Shown here: positions 26,737 through 36,853 of the stretch, piece after piece
How the letters are laid out: every line of letters begins with the position of its first letter
Numbering within the stretch: the first letter of the stretch is position 1
Source of the DNA: Variovorax fucosicus
Lineage (GTDB): Bacteria; Pseudomonadota; Gammaproteobacteria; Burkholderiales; Burkholderiaceae_C
Length of the DNA: 64,000 bases
Direction: 5' to 3'
NCBI RefSeq assembly: GCF_030316825.1
Contig: NZ_JASZYU010000003.1
Coordinates: 248,001-312,000 of the forward strand
Translations under genes and position numbers: made by a program
The notes under the pieces: generated by a model
Told to the model about the DNA's origin: nothing
The model's database searches: none
What the model saw: only the letters and a program-made list of their open reading frames with translations

Positions 26737-28410
26737 ATGGAAACGACACACGAAGTCTTCAACCAGCCCGCACCCCTCGCGGGCTACAACCTGTTCGAGA
26801 CGAACCGAGCCCTGCGCGATGCGCTGAAGTTCAACGCACCCGCGCTGCAGACGGCTGCGCTGCACGAGCTCGGCGAAACCATCGGTTCGCCCGACATGCA
26901 GATGCATGCGCGGCTGGCCAACGTGCACGCGCCGCAGCTGCACACGCACGACCGCTTCGGCCGCCGGATCGACGAGGTCGAGTTCCATCCGAGCTATCAC
27001 GTGCTGATGAAGGCGGCGGTGGGGGCTGGGCTGCATGGCACGCCTTGGGGCAGCCCTCACCCCAGCCCTCTCCCGGAGGGAGAGGGAGCAAATGCCTCCG
27101 CACACGTCAAGCGCGCCGCTGGCTTCATGCTCTTCACTGAGCTGGAGCCGTCGATGCTGTGCCCGATCTCGATGAGCTACGCGGTCACGCCGGCGCTGCG
27201 CAGCAATGCCGCGATCTACGCCGACTGGGGGCCGAAGCTCACAAGCCTCTGGTACGACCCCGAACTCAAATCTTTCAAGGACAAGCCCGGCGTGACCATG
27301 GGCATGGGCATGACCGAGAAGCAGGGTGGATCGGACGTGCGGGCGAACACGACCCGCGCCGTGCGCACCGGCAGCGATGCATGGGGCGAGCGCTACGAGA
27401 TCACGGGCCACAAGTGGTTCTTCTCCGCGCCGATGTGCGATGCCTTCCTCGTGCTCGCGCAGGCGCCGGCCGGGCTGTCGTGCTTTTTCCTGCCGCGCGT
27501 GCTGCCCGACGGCGAACGCAATGCCATCCATATCCAGCGTCTGAAGGACAAGCTCGGCAACAAGGCCAATGCAAGTTCCGAAGTCGAGTTCCACGGCGCC
27601 ACCGCCTGGGCGGTGGGCGAAGAGGGCCGCGGCATTCCGCAGATCCTCGAAATGGGCACGATGACGCGGCTCGACTGTGCGCTCGGCACCAGCGGCCTGA
27701 TGCGGCAGGCGCTGAGCCTGGCGCTCAACCACACGGCACAGCGCAGCGCCTTCGGCAAACCGCTGATCGCGCAGCCGCTCATGAAGAACGTGTTGGCCGA
27801 TCTCGCGCTCGAGAGCGAAGCCGCGACAGCGCTCGTGCTGCGCCTTGCCCGTGCTTTCGACCACCCCGGCGACGAACACGAGCGCGTGATGGCGCGGCTG
27901 CTCACGCCGGTCGCCAAGTTCTGGATCTGCAAGCGCGGCAGCCACTTTGCGCAGGAGGCGATGGAGTGCCTTGGCGGCAACGGCTACGTGGAAGAGGGCG
28001 GTGAAGGCGTGATGGCGCGCGTCTACCGCGAGATGCCACTCAACTCGATCTGGGAAGGGGCCGGCAACATCATGGCGCTCGACCTGCTGCGTGGCCTGCG
28101 CAAGGGCGACGCCGCCGCGGCGCTTGCGAAGGAACTGGCCCCGGCGCGCGGCCAGCACGTGGCACTCGACCGGCTTGCCGACGCGCTGCCGGCACGGGTC
28201 GAGGCCATGGCCACCGAGATGGAATCGCGCCGGCTCGCGCAGGACGTGGCGCTGGCCGTGCAGGCCGCGCTGCTCGCGCAGACCGCGCCGCCCGCAGTGG
28301 TCGGTGCCTTCTGCGCTTCGCGCCTGGACGGCGACTGGGGCCAGGCCTTCGGCACGCTGGGAACCGGCACCGATTTCGATTCGATCGTCCAGCGCGCGCA
28401 GCCGCGCTGA
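26737..28410 (+). CDS. AidB-like/isovaleryl-type acyl-CoA dehydrogenase with an in-frame REP-like insert
   Basis: This 557-residue flavoprotein resembles AidB and its acyl-CoA dehydrogenase relatives: SYAVTPALRSNA, MGMTEKQGGSDVRANTTRA, ITGHKWFFSAPMCDA, AMECLGGNGYVEE and NSIWEGAGNIMALD with the likely catalytic Glu. I prefer ATG 26737 (GAAGGGGG seven bases upstream) over a TTG two codons earlier. Residues about 106-120 (27052-27096) read SPHPSPLPEGEGANA and correspond to a palindromic repeat translated in frame. Relatives lack this low-complexity stretch as far as I recall. It probably sits in a surface loop. The gene lies between the MDR and GST genes. Confidence 0.88.
   Translation: METTHEVFNQPAPLAGYNLFETNRALRDALKFNAPALQTAALHELGETIGSPDMQMHARLANVHAPQLHTHDRFGRRIDEVEFHPSYHVLMKAAVGAGLHGTPWGSPHPSPLPEGEGANASAHVKRAAGFMLFTELEPSMLCPISMSYAVTPALRSNAAIYADWGPKLTSLWYDPELKSFKDKPGVTMGMGMTEKQGGSDVRANTTRAVRTGSDAWGERYEITGHKWFFSAPMCDAFLVLAQAPAGLSCFFLPRVLPDGERNAIHIQRLKDKLGNKANASSEVEFHGATAWAVGEEGRGIPQILEMGTMTRLDCALGTSGLMRQALSLALNHTAQRSAFGKPLIAQPLMKNVLADLALESEAATALVLRLARAFDHPGDEHERVMARLLTPVAKFWICKRGSHFAQEAMECLGGNGYVEEGGEGVMARVYREMPLNSIWEGAGNIMALDLLRGLRKGDAAAALAKELAPARGQHVALDRLADALPARVEAMATEMESRRLAQDVALAVQAALLAQTAPPAVVGAFCASRLDGDWGQAFGTLGTGTDFDSIVQRAQPR
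27052..27096 (+). repeat. REP-like palindromic element inside a coding sequence
   Basis: CCCTCTCCC (27066-27074) and GGGAGAGGG (27078-27086) form a perfect 9-bp stem with a 3-base GGA loop, preceded by cctcaccccag, the typical look of dispersed proteobacterial REP-like repeats. The segment of about 45 bases is a multiple of three and is translated as part of the acyl-CoA dehydrogenase. Confidence 0.6.
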
Positions 28411-28442
28411 ACACTACAGTCAAGCACCCACAGGAACAACAA

Positions 28443-29381
28443 ATGCCCGACCTGATCCTCCACCACTACACCACCTCGCCGTTCTCCGAGAAAGTGCGCC
28501 TGATCCTCGGCGCCAAGAAGCTGCCGTGGAAGTCGGTCTTCATCCCGCCGATCATGCCCAAGCCCGATGTGGAAGTGCTCACCGGCGGCTACCGCAAGAC
28601 GCCGTTCCTGCAGATCGGCGCCGACATGTACTGCGACACCGCGCTGATCGCCGACGTGCTGGAGCACCTTCAACCCGAAGCCACGCTGTATCCCGAGCCC
28701 GAGAAGGGCATGTCGCGCATCCTCGCGCAATGGGCCGACACCACCTTGTTCTGGGCCGCCATGGCCTGGAGCCTGCAGCCCGTGGGCGCAGCCGAAGTGT
28801 TCGCCAAGGCGCCGCCCGAAGCCGCCAAGGCCTTCGGTGAAGACCGGGGCAAGATGAGTGCCGGCAACATGACACGCCTGCGCCCGGCCGATGCCACGAG
28901 CGCCTACAAGTCGTACCTGCGCCGCCTGTCGGACATGCTCGACGACAAGCCCTACCTGCTCGGCGAAGTGCCGTGCATCGCCGATTTCTCGGCCTACCAC
29001 CCGCTCTGGTACACGCGCCGCATCGAGGCGGTGCGGCGCATTCTCGATCTCACCCCCGCGGTGGTCGACTGGATGGACCGCATGGCAGCCATCGGCCATG
29101 GCGTGCCGGAGAAGTTCAGCGCCGACGAGGCCATCGCGGTGGCCAAGGCCGCGAAGCCGCACACGCTGCTGACCGACAGCACCTTCCAGGACGACCATGG
29201 CATCGCGCTCGGCAGCCCGGTCACGGTTCGCGCCGAGAGCTTCGGCCTGGAAGAGACGGCCGGCACGCTGGTGGCCGCGACGCGCACGCACTACACGCTG
29301 GAGCGCAGCGCCGATCGCGTCGGCACGGTGCACGTGCACTTCCCGCGCATCGGCTACGTGTTGCGCAAGGCAGAGGCCTGA
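28443..29381 (+). CDS. Glutathione S-transferase-like protein with extra C-terminal domain
   Basis: This 312-residue protein starts with a thioredoxin-like GST N-domain (LILHHYTTSPFSEKVRLIL, then a TPFLQIGADMYCDTALI segment) and a helical C-domain to about 200 (PYLLGEVPCIADFSAYHPLW). About 80 further residues form a beta-rich tail not found in ordinary 200-230-residue GSTs. The active-site region has Ser/Tyr rather than Cys. It may bind glutathione or another thiol to detoxify electrophiles. It follows the AidB-like dehydrogenase by 32 bases. Confidence 0.85.
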   Translation: MPDLILHHYTTSPFSEKVRLILGAKKLPWKSVFIPPIMPKPDVEVLTGGYRKTPFLQIGADMYCDTALIADVLEHLQPEATLYPEPEKGMSRILAQWADTTLFWAAMAWSLQPVGAAEVFAKAPPEAAKAFGEDRGKMSAGNMTRLRPADATSAYKSYLRRLSDMLDDKPYLLGEVPCIADFSAYHPLWYTRRIEAVRRILDLTPAVVDWMDRMAAIGHGVPEKFSADEAIAVAKAAKPHTLLTDSTFQDDHGIALGSPVTVRAESFGLEETAGTLVAATRTHYTLERSADRVGTVHVHFPRIGYVLRKAEA

Positions 29382-29407
29382 GCGGCTTCGGTTGACGGCG
29401 TGACGGG

Positions 29408-31201
29408 ATGAAACGGCGACGCTTGCTCCAGGCCGCAACCGCGGCCCCCTTTCTGTCGGCAACCAGCGGATTCGCCGGCGCGGCCGAAGTGCGTTCGCGG
29501 GTTCGACCCGGCGAGGCCGGGTGGCCGCCGGAGGCGCAATGGCGCCAGCTCGGCATGGCGGTCGACGGGGCGCTGATCAAGGTGCAATCGCCGGTCGTCG
29601 CCTGCCGCACAGCGCCCGCCAGCGAAGCCTGCGCGCAGCTGTTCAAGTCGCTCAAGAACCCGTACTTCATCGGCGACGACGTGGCCCTCACGCAGACGCT
29701 GGGCTGGGTCGACGCCTGGACATCGATGCCCAGCGCCTGGGCGGTGGCGGCGCGCGGCACGGCCGACGTGGTCGCGGCGGTCAACTTCGCGCGCGAGCAC
29801 CGGCTGCGGCTGGTGGTCAAGGGCGGCGGGCACAGCTACCAGGGCACGTCGAACGCGGCGGATTCCCTGTTGGTCTGGACGCGCAGGATGAACGGCATCC
29901 GCCTGCACGATGCATTCGTGGGCGAGGGTTGCACCGGGCCGGGGCAGCGCGCCGTCAGCGTCGAGGCCGGTGCCATCTGGTCGCAGGTGTACGACGCGGT
30001 GACCACGCAGGCGGGCGGCTACGTGCAGGGCGGCGGCTGCATGACGGTCGGCGTGGCGGGCCTGGTGCAAAGCGGCGGCTTCGGCAGCTTTTCGAAAGCC
30101 TACGGCCTGGCATCGGCGAGCCTGCTCGAAGCCGAAGTCGTCACGGCCGACGGCCAGGTGCGCATCGCCAACGCCTGCTCCCACCCCGAGTTGTTCTGGG
30201 GCCTCAAGGGTGGCGGTGGCGGCAGCCTGGGGGTGGTCACGCGCGTCACGCTGCGCGTGCACGAGCTGCCAGAAGACTTCGGGGCGGTGAACCTGACGAT
30301 CAAGGCCAGCTCGCCGGCCGCGTTTCGCCGCCTGATCGGGATGGTGCTCGACTTCTACCGGCAGGCCTTGATGAACCCGCACTGGGGTGAACAGATCCGC
30401 CTGCGCCGCGACAACGTGGTCAAGGTATCGATGGTGTTCCAGGGCCTCACCCGCAGCCAGGCGCAGGCGGTCTGGCAACGGTTTCGCGACGCGCTGGCCC
30501 GCGCGCCGGATGAGTTCAGCGTGGAGTTCGCGCCGCTGGCGATCGTGTCCACCTCGGCGCGCGACTTCTGGGCGCCTTCGCTGGTCAAGCGGGTGCTCGG
30601 CTTCATGAGCACCGACGACCGCCCGGGCGCGCCGAAGACCAACCTGTTCTGGCCCGGCGACGAGGGGCAGGCGGGCCAGGTGCTGCACGGATTCCAGTCG
30701 GCCTGGCTGCCGGCCGCGCTGCTGCGCGAGGATCGGCGGGAGGCGCTGGCCGATGCCCTGTTCGCCGCGACCCGCCACTGGCCGGTTTCCCTGCACTTCA
30801 ACAAGGGACTGGCCGGCGCACCGCCCGCCGCGATTGCGGCCGCGCGCGACACGGCGATGAACCCTGCCGTGCTCGATGCCTTCGCATTGGTCATCCTTGG
30901 GACACAGGGGCAACCTGCCTATCCGGGCGTCGCCGGCCGCGAGCCCGACGTGGCACTGGCGCGCGAGCAGGCACAGGCGCTGGAACGGGCGATGGCCGAG
31001 CTGCGCCGGCTGGTGCCCGACGCCGGCTCCTATGTGTCGGAGAGCAACTACTTCGAGGCCAACTGGCAACAATCCTTCTGGGGCGCGAACTATCCGCGGC
31101 TGCTGGCGGCGAAGCGCCAATACGACCCCGCCGGCCTGTTCTTCGTGCACCACGGCGTGGGCAGCGAAGCATGGAGTCCCAACGGCTTCACGCGGCTTTA
31201 G
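29408..31201 (+). CDS. Tat-exported FAD-linked oxidase of the berberine-bridge-enzyme type
   Basis: This 597-residue protein has a twin-arginine signal (MKRRRLLQAATAAPFLSATSG) and a vanillyl-alcohol-oxidase-fold FAD domain. KGGGHSYQGTSNAADS contains the histidine, and VQGGGCMTVGVAGLVQSGG the cysteine, expected for two covalent bonds to FAD. The C-terminus has the BBE-type ending SNYFEANWQQSFWGANYPRLLAAKR shortened around NY..NW and FFVHHGVGSE. It would oxidise an alcohol, sugar or aromatic compound in the periplasm, passing electrons to oxygen. The substrate is unknown. It is the last large enzyme gene of the plus-strand run. Confidence 0.88.
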   Translation: MKRRRLLQAATAAPFLSATSGFAGAAEVRSRVRPGEAGWPPEAQWRQLGMAVDGALIKVQSPVVACRTAPASEACAQLFKSLKNPYFIGDDVALTQTLGWVDAWTSMPSAWAVAARGTADVVAAVNFAREHRLRLVVKGGGHSYQGTSNAADSLLVWTRRMNGIRLHDAFVGEGCTGPGQRAVSVEAGAIWSQVYDAVTTQAGGYVQGGGCMTVGVAGLVQSGGFGSFSKAYGLASASLLEAEVVTADGQVRIANACSHPELFWGLKGGGGGSLGVVTRVTLRVHELPEDFGAVNLTIKASSPAAFRRLIGMVLDFYRQALMNPHWGEQIRLRRDNVVKVSMVFQGLTRSQAQAVWQRFRDALARAPDEFSVEFAPLAIVSTSARDFWAPSLVKRVLGFMSTDDRPGAPKTNLFWPGDEGQAGQVLHGFQSAWLPAALLREDRREALADALFAATRHWPVSLHFNKGLAGAPPAAIAAARDTAMNPAVLDAFALVILGTQGQPAYPGVAGREPDVALAREQAQALERAMAELRRLVPDAGSYVSESNYFEANWQQSFWGANYPRLLAAKRQYDPAGLFFVHHGVGSEAWSPNGFTRL

Positions 31202-31212
31202 CAAAAGCACTC

Positions 31213-31674
31213 ATGACCCGCTCGATCACCATTCGACCTGCCGCCCCCGCAGACTACGCCGCCTGGCGGCCGCTCTGGGACGGCTACAACACCTTCTACG
31301 GCCGGCATGGCGAAACGGCGCTTGCCGAGCACGTCACGCTGTCGACATGGCAACGCTTCTTCGACCCCGGCGAACCGGTGTTTGCGCTGGTCGCGGAGGA
31401 CGAGGGGCAGGTCGTTGGCCTCGCGCACTATCTGTACCACCGCAGCATGATCCGGGTCGAAGACGTGTGCTACCTGAGCGACCTGTTCACGCTCCCGACC
31501 CTGCGCGGCCGCGGGATCGGACGCTCGCTGATCGAGGGCGTCTACGCGCAGGCCGCGGCGGCCGGTGCGACGCGGGTGTACTGGCAGACCCATGAAAGCA
31601 ACGCGGCAGGCCGGCTGCTCTACGACAAGGTGGCCAGCCACCAAGGGTCTCTGGTGTACGTGCGCGAGCTGTAG
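31213..31674 (+). CDS. GNAT family N-acetyltransferase
   Basis: This 153-residue protein has the GNAT fold: RPAAPADYAAWRPLWDGY at the N-terminus, DLFTLPTLRGRGIGRSLIEG (acetyl-CoA-binding motif A), and the closing VYWQTHESNAAGRLLYDKVA. It transfers an acetyl group to an amine; the target is not readable. I chose ATG 31213; the in-frame start 14 codons earlier would overlap the flavin oxidase gene. It follows that gene by 11 bases. Confidence 0.88.
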   Translation: MTRSITIRPAAPADYAAWRPLWDGYNTFYGRHGETALAEHVTLSTWQRFFDPGEPVFALVAEDEGQVVGLAHYLYHRSMIRVEDVCYLSDLFTLPTLRGRGIGRSLIEGVYAQAAAAGATRVYWQTHESNAAGRLLYDKVASHQGSLVYVREL

Positions 31675-31761
31675 GCGTCGCCCGCAAGACAGGCAAATCG
31701 GGGCCGGTGCGGGTTCAATACCCGGCATGCCAGAGACATCAACCGACGAAGGACAGCTTTC

Positions 31762-32667
31762 ATGATTCAGGATTTCAAGGGCAAGACCGCCGTACTCACC
31801 GGCGCAGGCTCGGGCTTCGGGCTCGAATGCGCGCGCATCGGCGCCGCCCGCGGCATGAACCTGGTGCTGGTCGACGTGCAGCAGGACGCGCTCGACAAGG
31901 CCCGGGTCGAGATGGAGGCCGCCGGTGCGCAGGTGTTGGCGCGCAAGGTCGATGTGGCCGATGCCGCGCAGATGGAGCAGCTCGCCGCCGACGTCAAGGC
32001 GCGCTTCGGTGCGCCGCATTTCGTCTTCAACAACGCCGGTGTCGGCGCGGGCGGCCTGGTGTGGGAAAACACCGTGGCCGATTGGGAATGGGTGCTGGGC
32101 GTCGACGTGTGGGGCGTGATCCACGGCGTGCGCCTGTTCACGCCGATGATGCTGGAGGCCGCCGCCAAGGATCCGTCGTACCGCGGGCACATCACCAACA
32201 CGGCAAGCATGGCCGGCCTGCTGACGCCGCCGAACATGGGCATCTACAACGCGGCCAAGGCGGCGGTGGTGAGCCTCACCGAAACGCTGTACCAGGACTT
32301 GACGCTCGTCACCGACCAGATCGGCGCCAGCCTGCTGTGCCCTTACTTCGTGCCCACCGGCATCACCAGCAGCGAGCGCAACCGACCGAACGCGCCGAAG
32401 AACGACGAGCTCACCCGCAGCCAGCTCATCGGCCAGGCCATGAGCAACAAGGCCGTGAGCAGCGGCAAGGTCACCGCCGTCGAAGTGGCGAACAAGGTGT
32501 TCGACGCGATCACTGCCAACCAGTTCTACGTGTTCAGCCACCCCAAGGCGCTGGGCAATGTGAAGAGCCGCATGGAAAACATCGTGTCCATGACCAACCC
32601 GGCCGATCCGTTCCTGGAGCGGCCCGACATCGGCGCCGGCTTGCGCGCGGCGCTGCGCGCGAGCTGA
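31762..32667 (+). CDS. SDR family NAD(P)-dependent oxidoreductase
   Basis: This 301-residue short-chain dehydrogenase has TGAGSGFG as the nucleotide-binding loop, an Asp after strand two (VLVDVQQD) favouring NAD(H), NNAGVGAGG, a TASMAG serine motif and YNAAK as the active site. The length is somewhat above the classical 250 owing to a C-terminal extension. The substrate is unknown. AAGGA lies upstream of the ATG. The DUF1003 gene is convergent, 18 bases away. Confidence 0.9.
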   Translation: MIQDFKGKTAVLTGAGSGFGLECARIGAARGMNLVLVDVQQDALDKARVEMEAAGAQVLARKVDVADAAQMEQLAADVKARFGAPHFVFNNAGVGAGGLVWENTVADWEWVLGVDVWGVIHGVRLFTPMMLEAAAKDPSYRGHITNTASMAGLLTPPNMGIYNAAKAAVVSLTETLYQDLTLVTDQIGASLLCPYFVPTGITSSERNRPNAPKNDELTRSQLIGQAMSNKAVSSGKVTAVEVANKVFDAITANQFYVFSHPKALGNVKSRMENIVSMTNPADPFLERPDIGAGLRAALRAS

Positions 32668-32685
32668 TTCCGGCTTCGGGCGCCG

Positions 32686-33240
32686 TCAGCGGGGCGCACT
32701 GCCCGTTGCTGTGACCAGCCGGGTCAGCAGCGCGAGCTGCTCCGTCTGCAGCGCCAGCAGTTGCTGCCACTGCGCTTCGCGCAGCTGGTCGACCTTGTCG
32801 TGCAGCAGCATGATTTCCAGCTCGGCCTTGAGGTTGACCTCGTAGTCGTGCTCGGCCTGGACGCGGTCTTTTTCAGACTGGCGGTTCTGCGACATCAGGA
32901 TGATCGGCGCCTGGATGGCGGCCAGCATCGAGAGGAACAGGTTCAGCAGGATGTAGGGGTAGGGGTCGAAGCTGCTGCCGCGCGTTGCGGCAAGCACGGC
33001 ATTGAGCCCGACCCAGACCAGCATCGTGGCCGCGAAGAGCCCGACGAAAGTCCAGGAGCCACCGAACCGCGCCACCGCGTCGGCTGCGCGCTGTCCCACG
33101 CTCTGGCCGGATTCGAGTTCCCGGGCGATGTTGCGCGCGATGTGGGTGCGCTGTGCGATATGCCGCGCGACCGTTCTGGCCGGCGCGTCGTCGCGAGACG
33201 CATCACTCGTGGACGCAGCGGGTTCCTTGTGTTTGCGCAT
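32686..33240 (-). CDS. DUF1003 membrane protein
   Basis: This 184-residue protein has a charged N-terminal region, two membrane helices (about 70-90 and 100-122) and a C-terminal coiled-coil-like stretch rich in Glu, Lys and Gln. Key family segments are IADFGGSWTF-like VARFGGSWTFVGLF, FDPYPYILLNLFLSMLAA and IILMSQNRQ followed by DRVQAEHDYEVN. AAGGAG precedes the ATG at 33240. Function is unknown; the family is widespread. It lies 44 bases downstream of the phosphoketolase gene on the same strand and may be co-transcribed. Confidence 0.9.
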   Translation of the reverse strand: MRKHKEPAASTSDASRDDAPARTVARHIAQRTHIARNIARELESGQSVGQRAADAVARFGGSWTFVGLFAATMLVWVGLNAVLAATRGSSFDPYPYILLNLFLSMLAAIQAPIILMSQNRQSEKDRVQAEHDYEVNLKAELEIMLLHDKVDQLREAQWQQLLALQTEQLALLTRLVTATGSAPR

Positions 33241-33284
33241 GGTTTGGCTCCTTTCACACAGGCCTTGCAACCTGGCCGGCGCGC

Positions 33285-35654
33285 TCAGCTCGCCCAGCGC
33301 CAGTCGAGGATTTCCGGCATGTCTTCTCCGTGCCGCCTGATGTACGCATGGTGCTCGAGCAGGCGGTCGCGCAGGTGCTGCTGCACATGGCCTGCGCTGT
33401 TGCGCACGCGTGCCACGCGGTCGATCGCGTCGGCGGCGAGGTGAAAGCGGTCCAGCTCGTTCAGCACCGTCATGTCGAACGGCGTGGTGGTCGTGCCTTC
33501 TTCCTGGTAGCCGTGCACGTGGAAGCTGCCGTGGTTGGTGCGCTTGTAGGTGAGCCGGTGGATCAGCGCCGGGTAGCCGTGGAACGCGAAGATCACCGGT
33601 GCATCGGTGGTGAAGATCGAATCGAACACCGCATCCGGCAGGCCGTGCGGGTGCGCCGAAGGCGACTGCATCGCCATCAGGTCGACCACGTTGACCACCC
33701 GCACCTTCAGGTCCGGCAACTGCTCGCGCAGCAGCTGCACTGCCGCCAGGGTCTCGAGCGTCGGCACATCGCCGGCGCAAGCCATCACCACGTCGGGCGC
33801 CACGCCGGCGTCGTTGCTGGCCCAGTCCCAGATGCCCAGGCCCACGCTGCAGTGGCGGATCGCCGCATCGATGTCGAGCCACTGCGGCGCCGGCGCCTTG
33901 CCCGCGACGATCACGTTCACATAGTCGCGGCTGCGCAGGCAATGGTCGGTCACCGAGAGCAGGGTGTTCGCGTCGGGCGGCAGGTAGACGCGCACCACCT
34001 CGGCCTTCTTGTTGACCACGTGGTCGATGAAGCCCGGGTCCTGGTGGCTGAAGCCGTTGTGATCCTGCTGCCAGACGTGGCTGGTCAGCAGGTAGTTGAG
34101 CGATGCGACCGGCCGCCGCCACGGAATGCCGCGCGTCACCTTCAGCCATTTGGCATGCTGGTTGAACATCGAGTCGATGATGTGGATGAAGGCCTCGTAG
34201 CACGAGAAGAAGCCATGCCGCCCGGTCAGCAGGTAGCCCTCGAGCCAGCCTTGGCACAGGTGCTCGCTGAGCACCTCCATCACGCGGCCATCGGGCGCGA
34301 GGTGGTCGTCGCTGGCGCGGATCTCGGCGGTGGAGGTGCGGTCGGTCACCTCGAACACCGCGCCCAGCCGGTTCGACGTGGTCTCGTCCGGCCCCATGAT
34401 CCGGAAGTTGCGGTCGCCGGCGCTGAGCCGCATCACCTCGCGCAGATAGTTGCCCGTGACGCGCGTCGCTTCGCCACGCGTGGCGCCGGGCCGGTCGACC
34501 GCCAGCGCGTGCTCGCGAAAGTCGGGCAGTGCCAGTGCCTTCAGCAGCAGGCCGCCGTTGGCATGCGGGTTCGCGCTCATGCGGCGCGTTCCTTCGGGCG
34601 ACAGCGCAGCGATGTCGGGGCGCAGGGTGCCTGCCGCATCGAACAGTTCTTCGGGCCGGTAGCTGCGCATCCAGTCTTCGAGCAGACCGACGTGCGCAGG
34701 CTTGTCGGCAAAGCCCGTCAACGGCACCTGGTGCGCGCGCTGCGTGTCTTCGATGGGCAGCCCGTCGACCACCTTCGGCCCGGTCCACCCCTTGGGCGAG
34801 CGCAGCACGATCATCGGCCAGTGCCGCCGCTGGCTGAAGCCGTCCTGGCGCGCCTCCACCTGAATCGCGCGGATCACGTCGAGGGCGGTATCGAGCGCCG
34901 CGGCCATCAGCCGGTGCATCGCTTCGGGCTCATGCCCCGAGACGAAATGCGGCTCGTAACCGTAGCCGCGCATCAATTGGGCCAGCTCCTCGTCGCCGAT
35001 GCGCGCGAGCACTGTCGGGCCGGCGATCTTGTAGCCGTTGAGGTGCAGGATCGGTAGCACCGCGCCGTCGCTGGCCGGGTTCAGGAACTTGTTCGAATGC
35101 CAGCTCGCGGCCAATGCGCCGGTTTCGGCCTCGCCGTCGCCGATCACGCAGCAGGCCAGCAGGTCGGGGTTGTCGAACACGGCGCCGTAGGCATGCAGCA
35201 GCGAGTAGCCGAGCTCGCCGCCTTCGTGGATCGATCCCGGCGTTTCGGGTGCGACGTGGCTCGGAATGCCGCCCGGAAACGAGAACTGCGTGAACAGCCG
35301 CTTCATGCCCTCGGCATTGCAGCCGACGTGCGGATAGACCTCGCTGTAGCTGCCTTCGAGCCAGGTGTTGGCCACCACGCCGGGGCCGCCGTGGCCCGGC
35401 CCTGCGATGAAGATCGCATCGAGGTCGCGCGCCTTGATCGCGCGGTTCATGTGCGCGTAGACGAAGTTGAGGCCCGGCGTGGTGCCCCAGTGACCGAGCA
35501 GGCGCGGCTTGATGTGCGCCAGCGTCAGCGGCTCGCGCAGCAGCGGGTTGTCCATCAGGTAGATCTGGCCTGCCGAAAGGTAGTTGGCGGCGCGCCACCA
35601 GGCATCCAGCAGGTCGAAGTTTTCGGGCGGCGAAGGGTTGGGAGAAGGTGTCAT
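33285..35654 (-). CDS. xfp: Xylulose-5-phosphate/fructose-6-phosphate phosphoketolase
   Basis: This 789-residue thiamine-diphosphate enzyme splits xylulose 5-phosphate (or fructose 6-phosphate) with phosphate into acetyl phosphate and a triose (or tetrose) phosphate. Visible features are the N-terminal [44 protein letters not shown], ThDP-binding [11 protein letters not shown], and the C-terminal [17 protein letters not shown]-like [16 protein letters not shown] chose the ATG at 35654, which overlaps the acetate kinase stop (ATGA). Acetate kinase directly upstream would convert the acetyl phosphate to acetate and ATP. Confidence 0.95.
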   Translation of the reverse strand: MTPSPNPSPPENFDLLDAWWRAANYLSAGQIYLMDNPLLREPLTLAHIKPRLLGHWGTTPGLNFVYAHMNRAIKARDLDAIFIAGPGHGGPGVVANTWLEGSYSEVYPHVGCNAEGMKRLFTQFSFPGGIPSHVAPETPGSIHEGGELGYSLLHAYGAVFDNPDLLACCVIGDGEAETGALAASWHSNKFLNPASDGAVLPILHLNGYKIAGPTVLARIGDEELAQLMRGYGYEPHFVSGHEPEAMHRLMAAALDTALDVIRAIQVEARQDGFSQRRHWPMIVLRSPKGWTGPKVVDGLPIEDTQRAHQVPLTGFADKPAHVGLLEDWMRSYRPEELFDAAGTLRPDIAALSPEGTRRMSANPHANGGLLLKALALPDFREHALAVDRPGATRGEATRVTGNYLREVMRLSAGDRNFRIMGPDETTSNRLGAVFEVTDRTSTAEIRASDDHLAPDGRVMEVLSEHLCQGWLEGYLLTGRHGFFSCYEAFIHIIDSMFNQHAKWLKVTRGIPWRRPVASLNYLLTSHVWQQDHNGFSHQDPGFIDHVVNKKAEVVRVYLPPDANTLLSVTDHCLRSRDYVNVIVAGKAPAPQWLDIDAAIRHCSVGLGIWDWASNDAGVAPDVVMACAGDVPTLETLAAVQLLREQLPDLKVRVVNVVDLMAMQSPSAHPHGLPDAVFDSIFTTDAPVIFAFHGYPALIHRLTYKRTNHGSFHVHGYQEEGTTTTPFDMTVLNELDRFHLAADAIDRVARVRNSAGHVQQHLRDRLLEHHAYIRRHGEDMPEILDWRWAS

Positions 35655-36853
35655 GAGGGTCGGATCCGTTGAGGTGGGGTGCAGAGGACTTCGCAGGCTT
35701 CTTCTGCGATCACCTGCTCCTCGTCGGTGGGCATGACGAACAGCGCGAGCCGGCTGTCGGCCGCGTCGATGCGTTCGCGCTGCGCGCTGTTGGCCGCAGT
35801 GTCGATGCGGGCGCCGAGCCAGGCAAGATGCGTACAAATCGTTTCGCGAACCGTCGGCTGGTGCGCGCCGATACCGGCCGTGAAGACGATCGCATTGAGC
35901 CCGCCGAGCGTGGTCGCAGTGGCTGCGATCTCGCGGGCCGTGCGCAGCGCCAGCAGCGCCAGCGCTTCGCCGGCTTCGGGTGCGTCGCTGGCCACCAACT
36001 CGCGGCTGTCGGCCGAGAGGCCCGACACGCCCAGCAGCCCGGCACGGTGGTAGAGCATGTCTTCCAGCGCGTCGACCGACATGCCGCGTTCCTTTTGCAG
36101 GTGCAGCAGCACGCCGGGATCGAGCGCGCCGGCGCGCGTGGCCATCGGAATGCCATCGAGTGTCGAAAACGACATGCTGGTGTCACGGCTCTTGCCGGCT
36201 TCCAGGCCACACAGGCTGGCGCCGCTGCCGAGATGCGCCACCACCACGCGGCCGGCGGCCGCCTGCGGATGCCGGCGCTGCAGTTGCGCGGCGATGTACT
36301 TGTACGAAAGGCCGTGAAAACCGTAGCGCTTGATGCCCTCGTCGAACAGCGCGCGCGGCAACGCGAAGCGCCGCACCAGATCGCTCTGGGTGCGGTGGAA
36401 GGCAGTGTCGAACGAGGCGGTCTGTGGCAGCTTCGGCCGCAGGCGGCGCAGCGCGCGGATCAGGCGCAGGCTCTGCGGCTGGTGCAGGGGTGCCAGCGGT
36501 GCCAGGGCCTCGATGGCAGCCAGCGTTTCGTCAGTGACGAGTGTCGGCCCGGCAAAGCGGTCGCCGCCGTGCACCACGCGGTGTGCCACCGCCGCCAGTT
36601 CATCGATCGCGAAATGGCGGGCCAGCCAACCCAGCGTTTCCTCGAGCACCTCATGCAGGTCTTCGGTAACGGCGGCCTTGAGTTTCACATCGTCGACGCG
36701 CGACCCTTGCTCGAGGTGCAGCGACAGCGGCGCATGGCGCAGATCGATCAGGCAGCGGCCGAAAGCGCGCGGCGCACCGCTCTCGACCGCGAACAGCCCG
36801 AGCTTGATCGTCGACGAGCCGGGATTGAAGCTCAGGAGAACGTCGCGGGCCAT
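35651..36853 (-). CDS. ackA: Acetate kinase
   Basis: This 400-residue ASKHA-fold kinase interconverts acetyl phosphate plus ADP with acetate plus ATP. The phosphate-binding N-terminal [15 protein letters not shown], the [12 protein letters not shown] motif, [13 protein letters not shown] and [21 protein letters not shown] are all present, as is the GTAGIG-type [15 protein letters not shown] two codons earlier is a weaker start. It is coupled to phosphoketolase by a four-base overlap. No pta is visible, so this pair forms a self-contained phosphoketolase shunt. Confidence 0.94.
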   Translation of the reverse strand: MARDVLLSFNPGSSTIKLGLFAVESGAPRAFGRCLIDLRHAPLSLHLEQGSRVDDVKLKAAVTEDLHEVLEETLGWLARHFAIDELAAVAHRVVHGGDRFAGPTLVTDETLAAIEALAPLAPLHQPQSLRLIRALRRLRPKLPQTASFDTAFHRTQSDLVRRFALPRALFDEGIKRYGFHGLSYKYIAAQLQRRHPQAAAGRVVVAHLGSGASLCGLEAGKSRDTSMSFSTLDGIPMATRAGALDPGVLLHLQKERGMSVDALEDMLYHRAGLLGVSGLSADSRELVASDAPEAGEALALLALRTAREIAATATTLGGLNAIVFTAGIGAHQPTVRETICTHLAWLGARIDTAANSAQRERIDAADSRLALFVMPTDEEQVIAEEACEVLCTPPQRIRPS

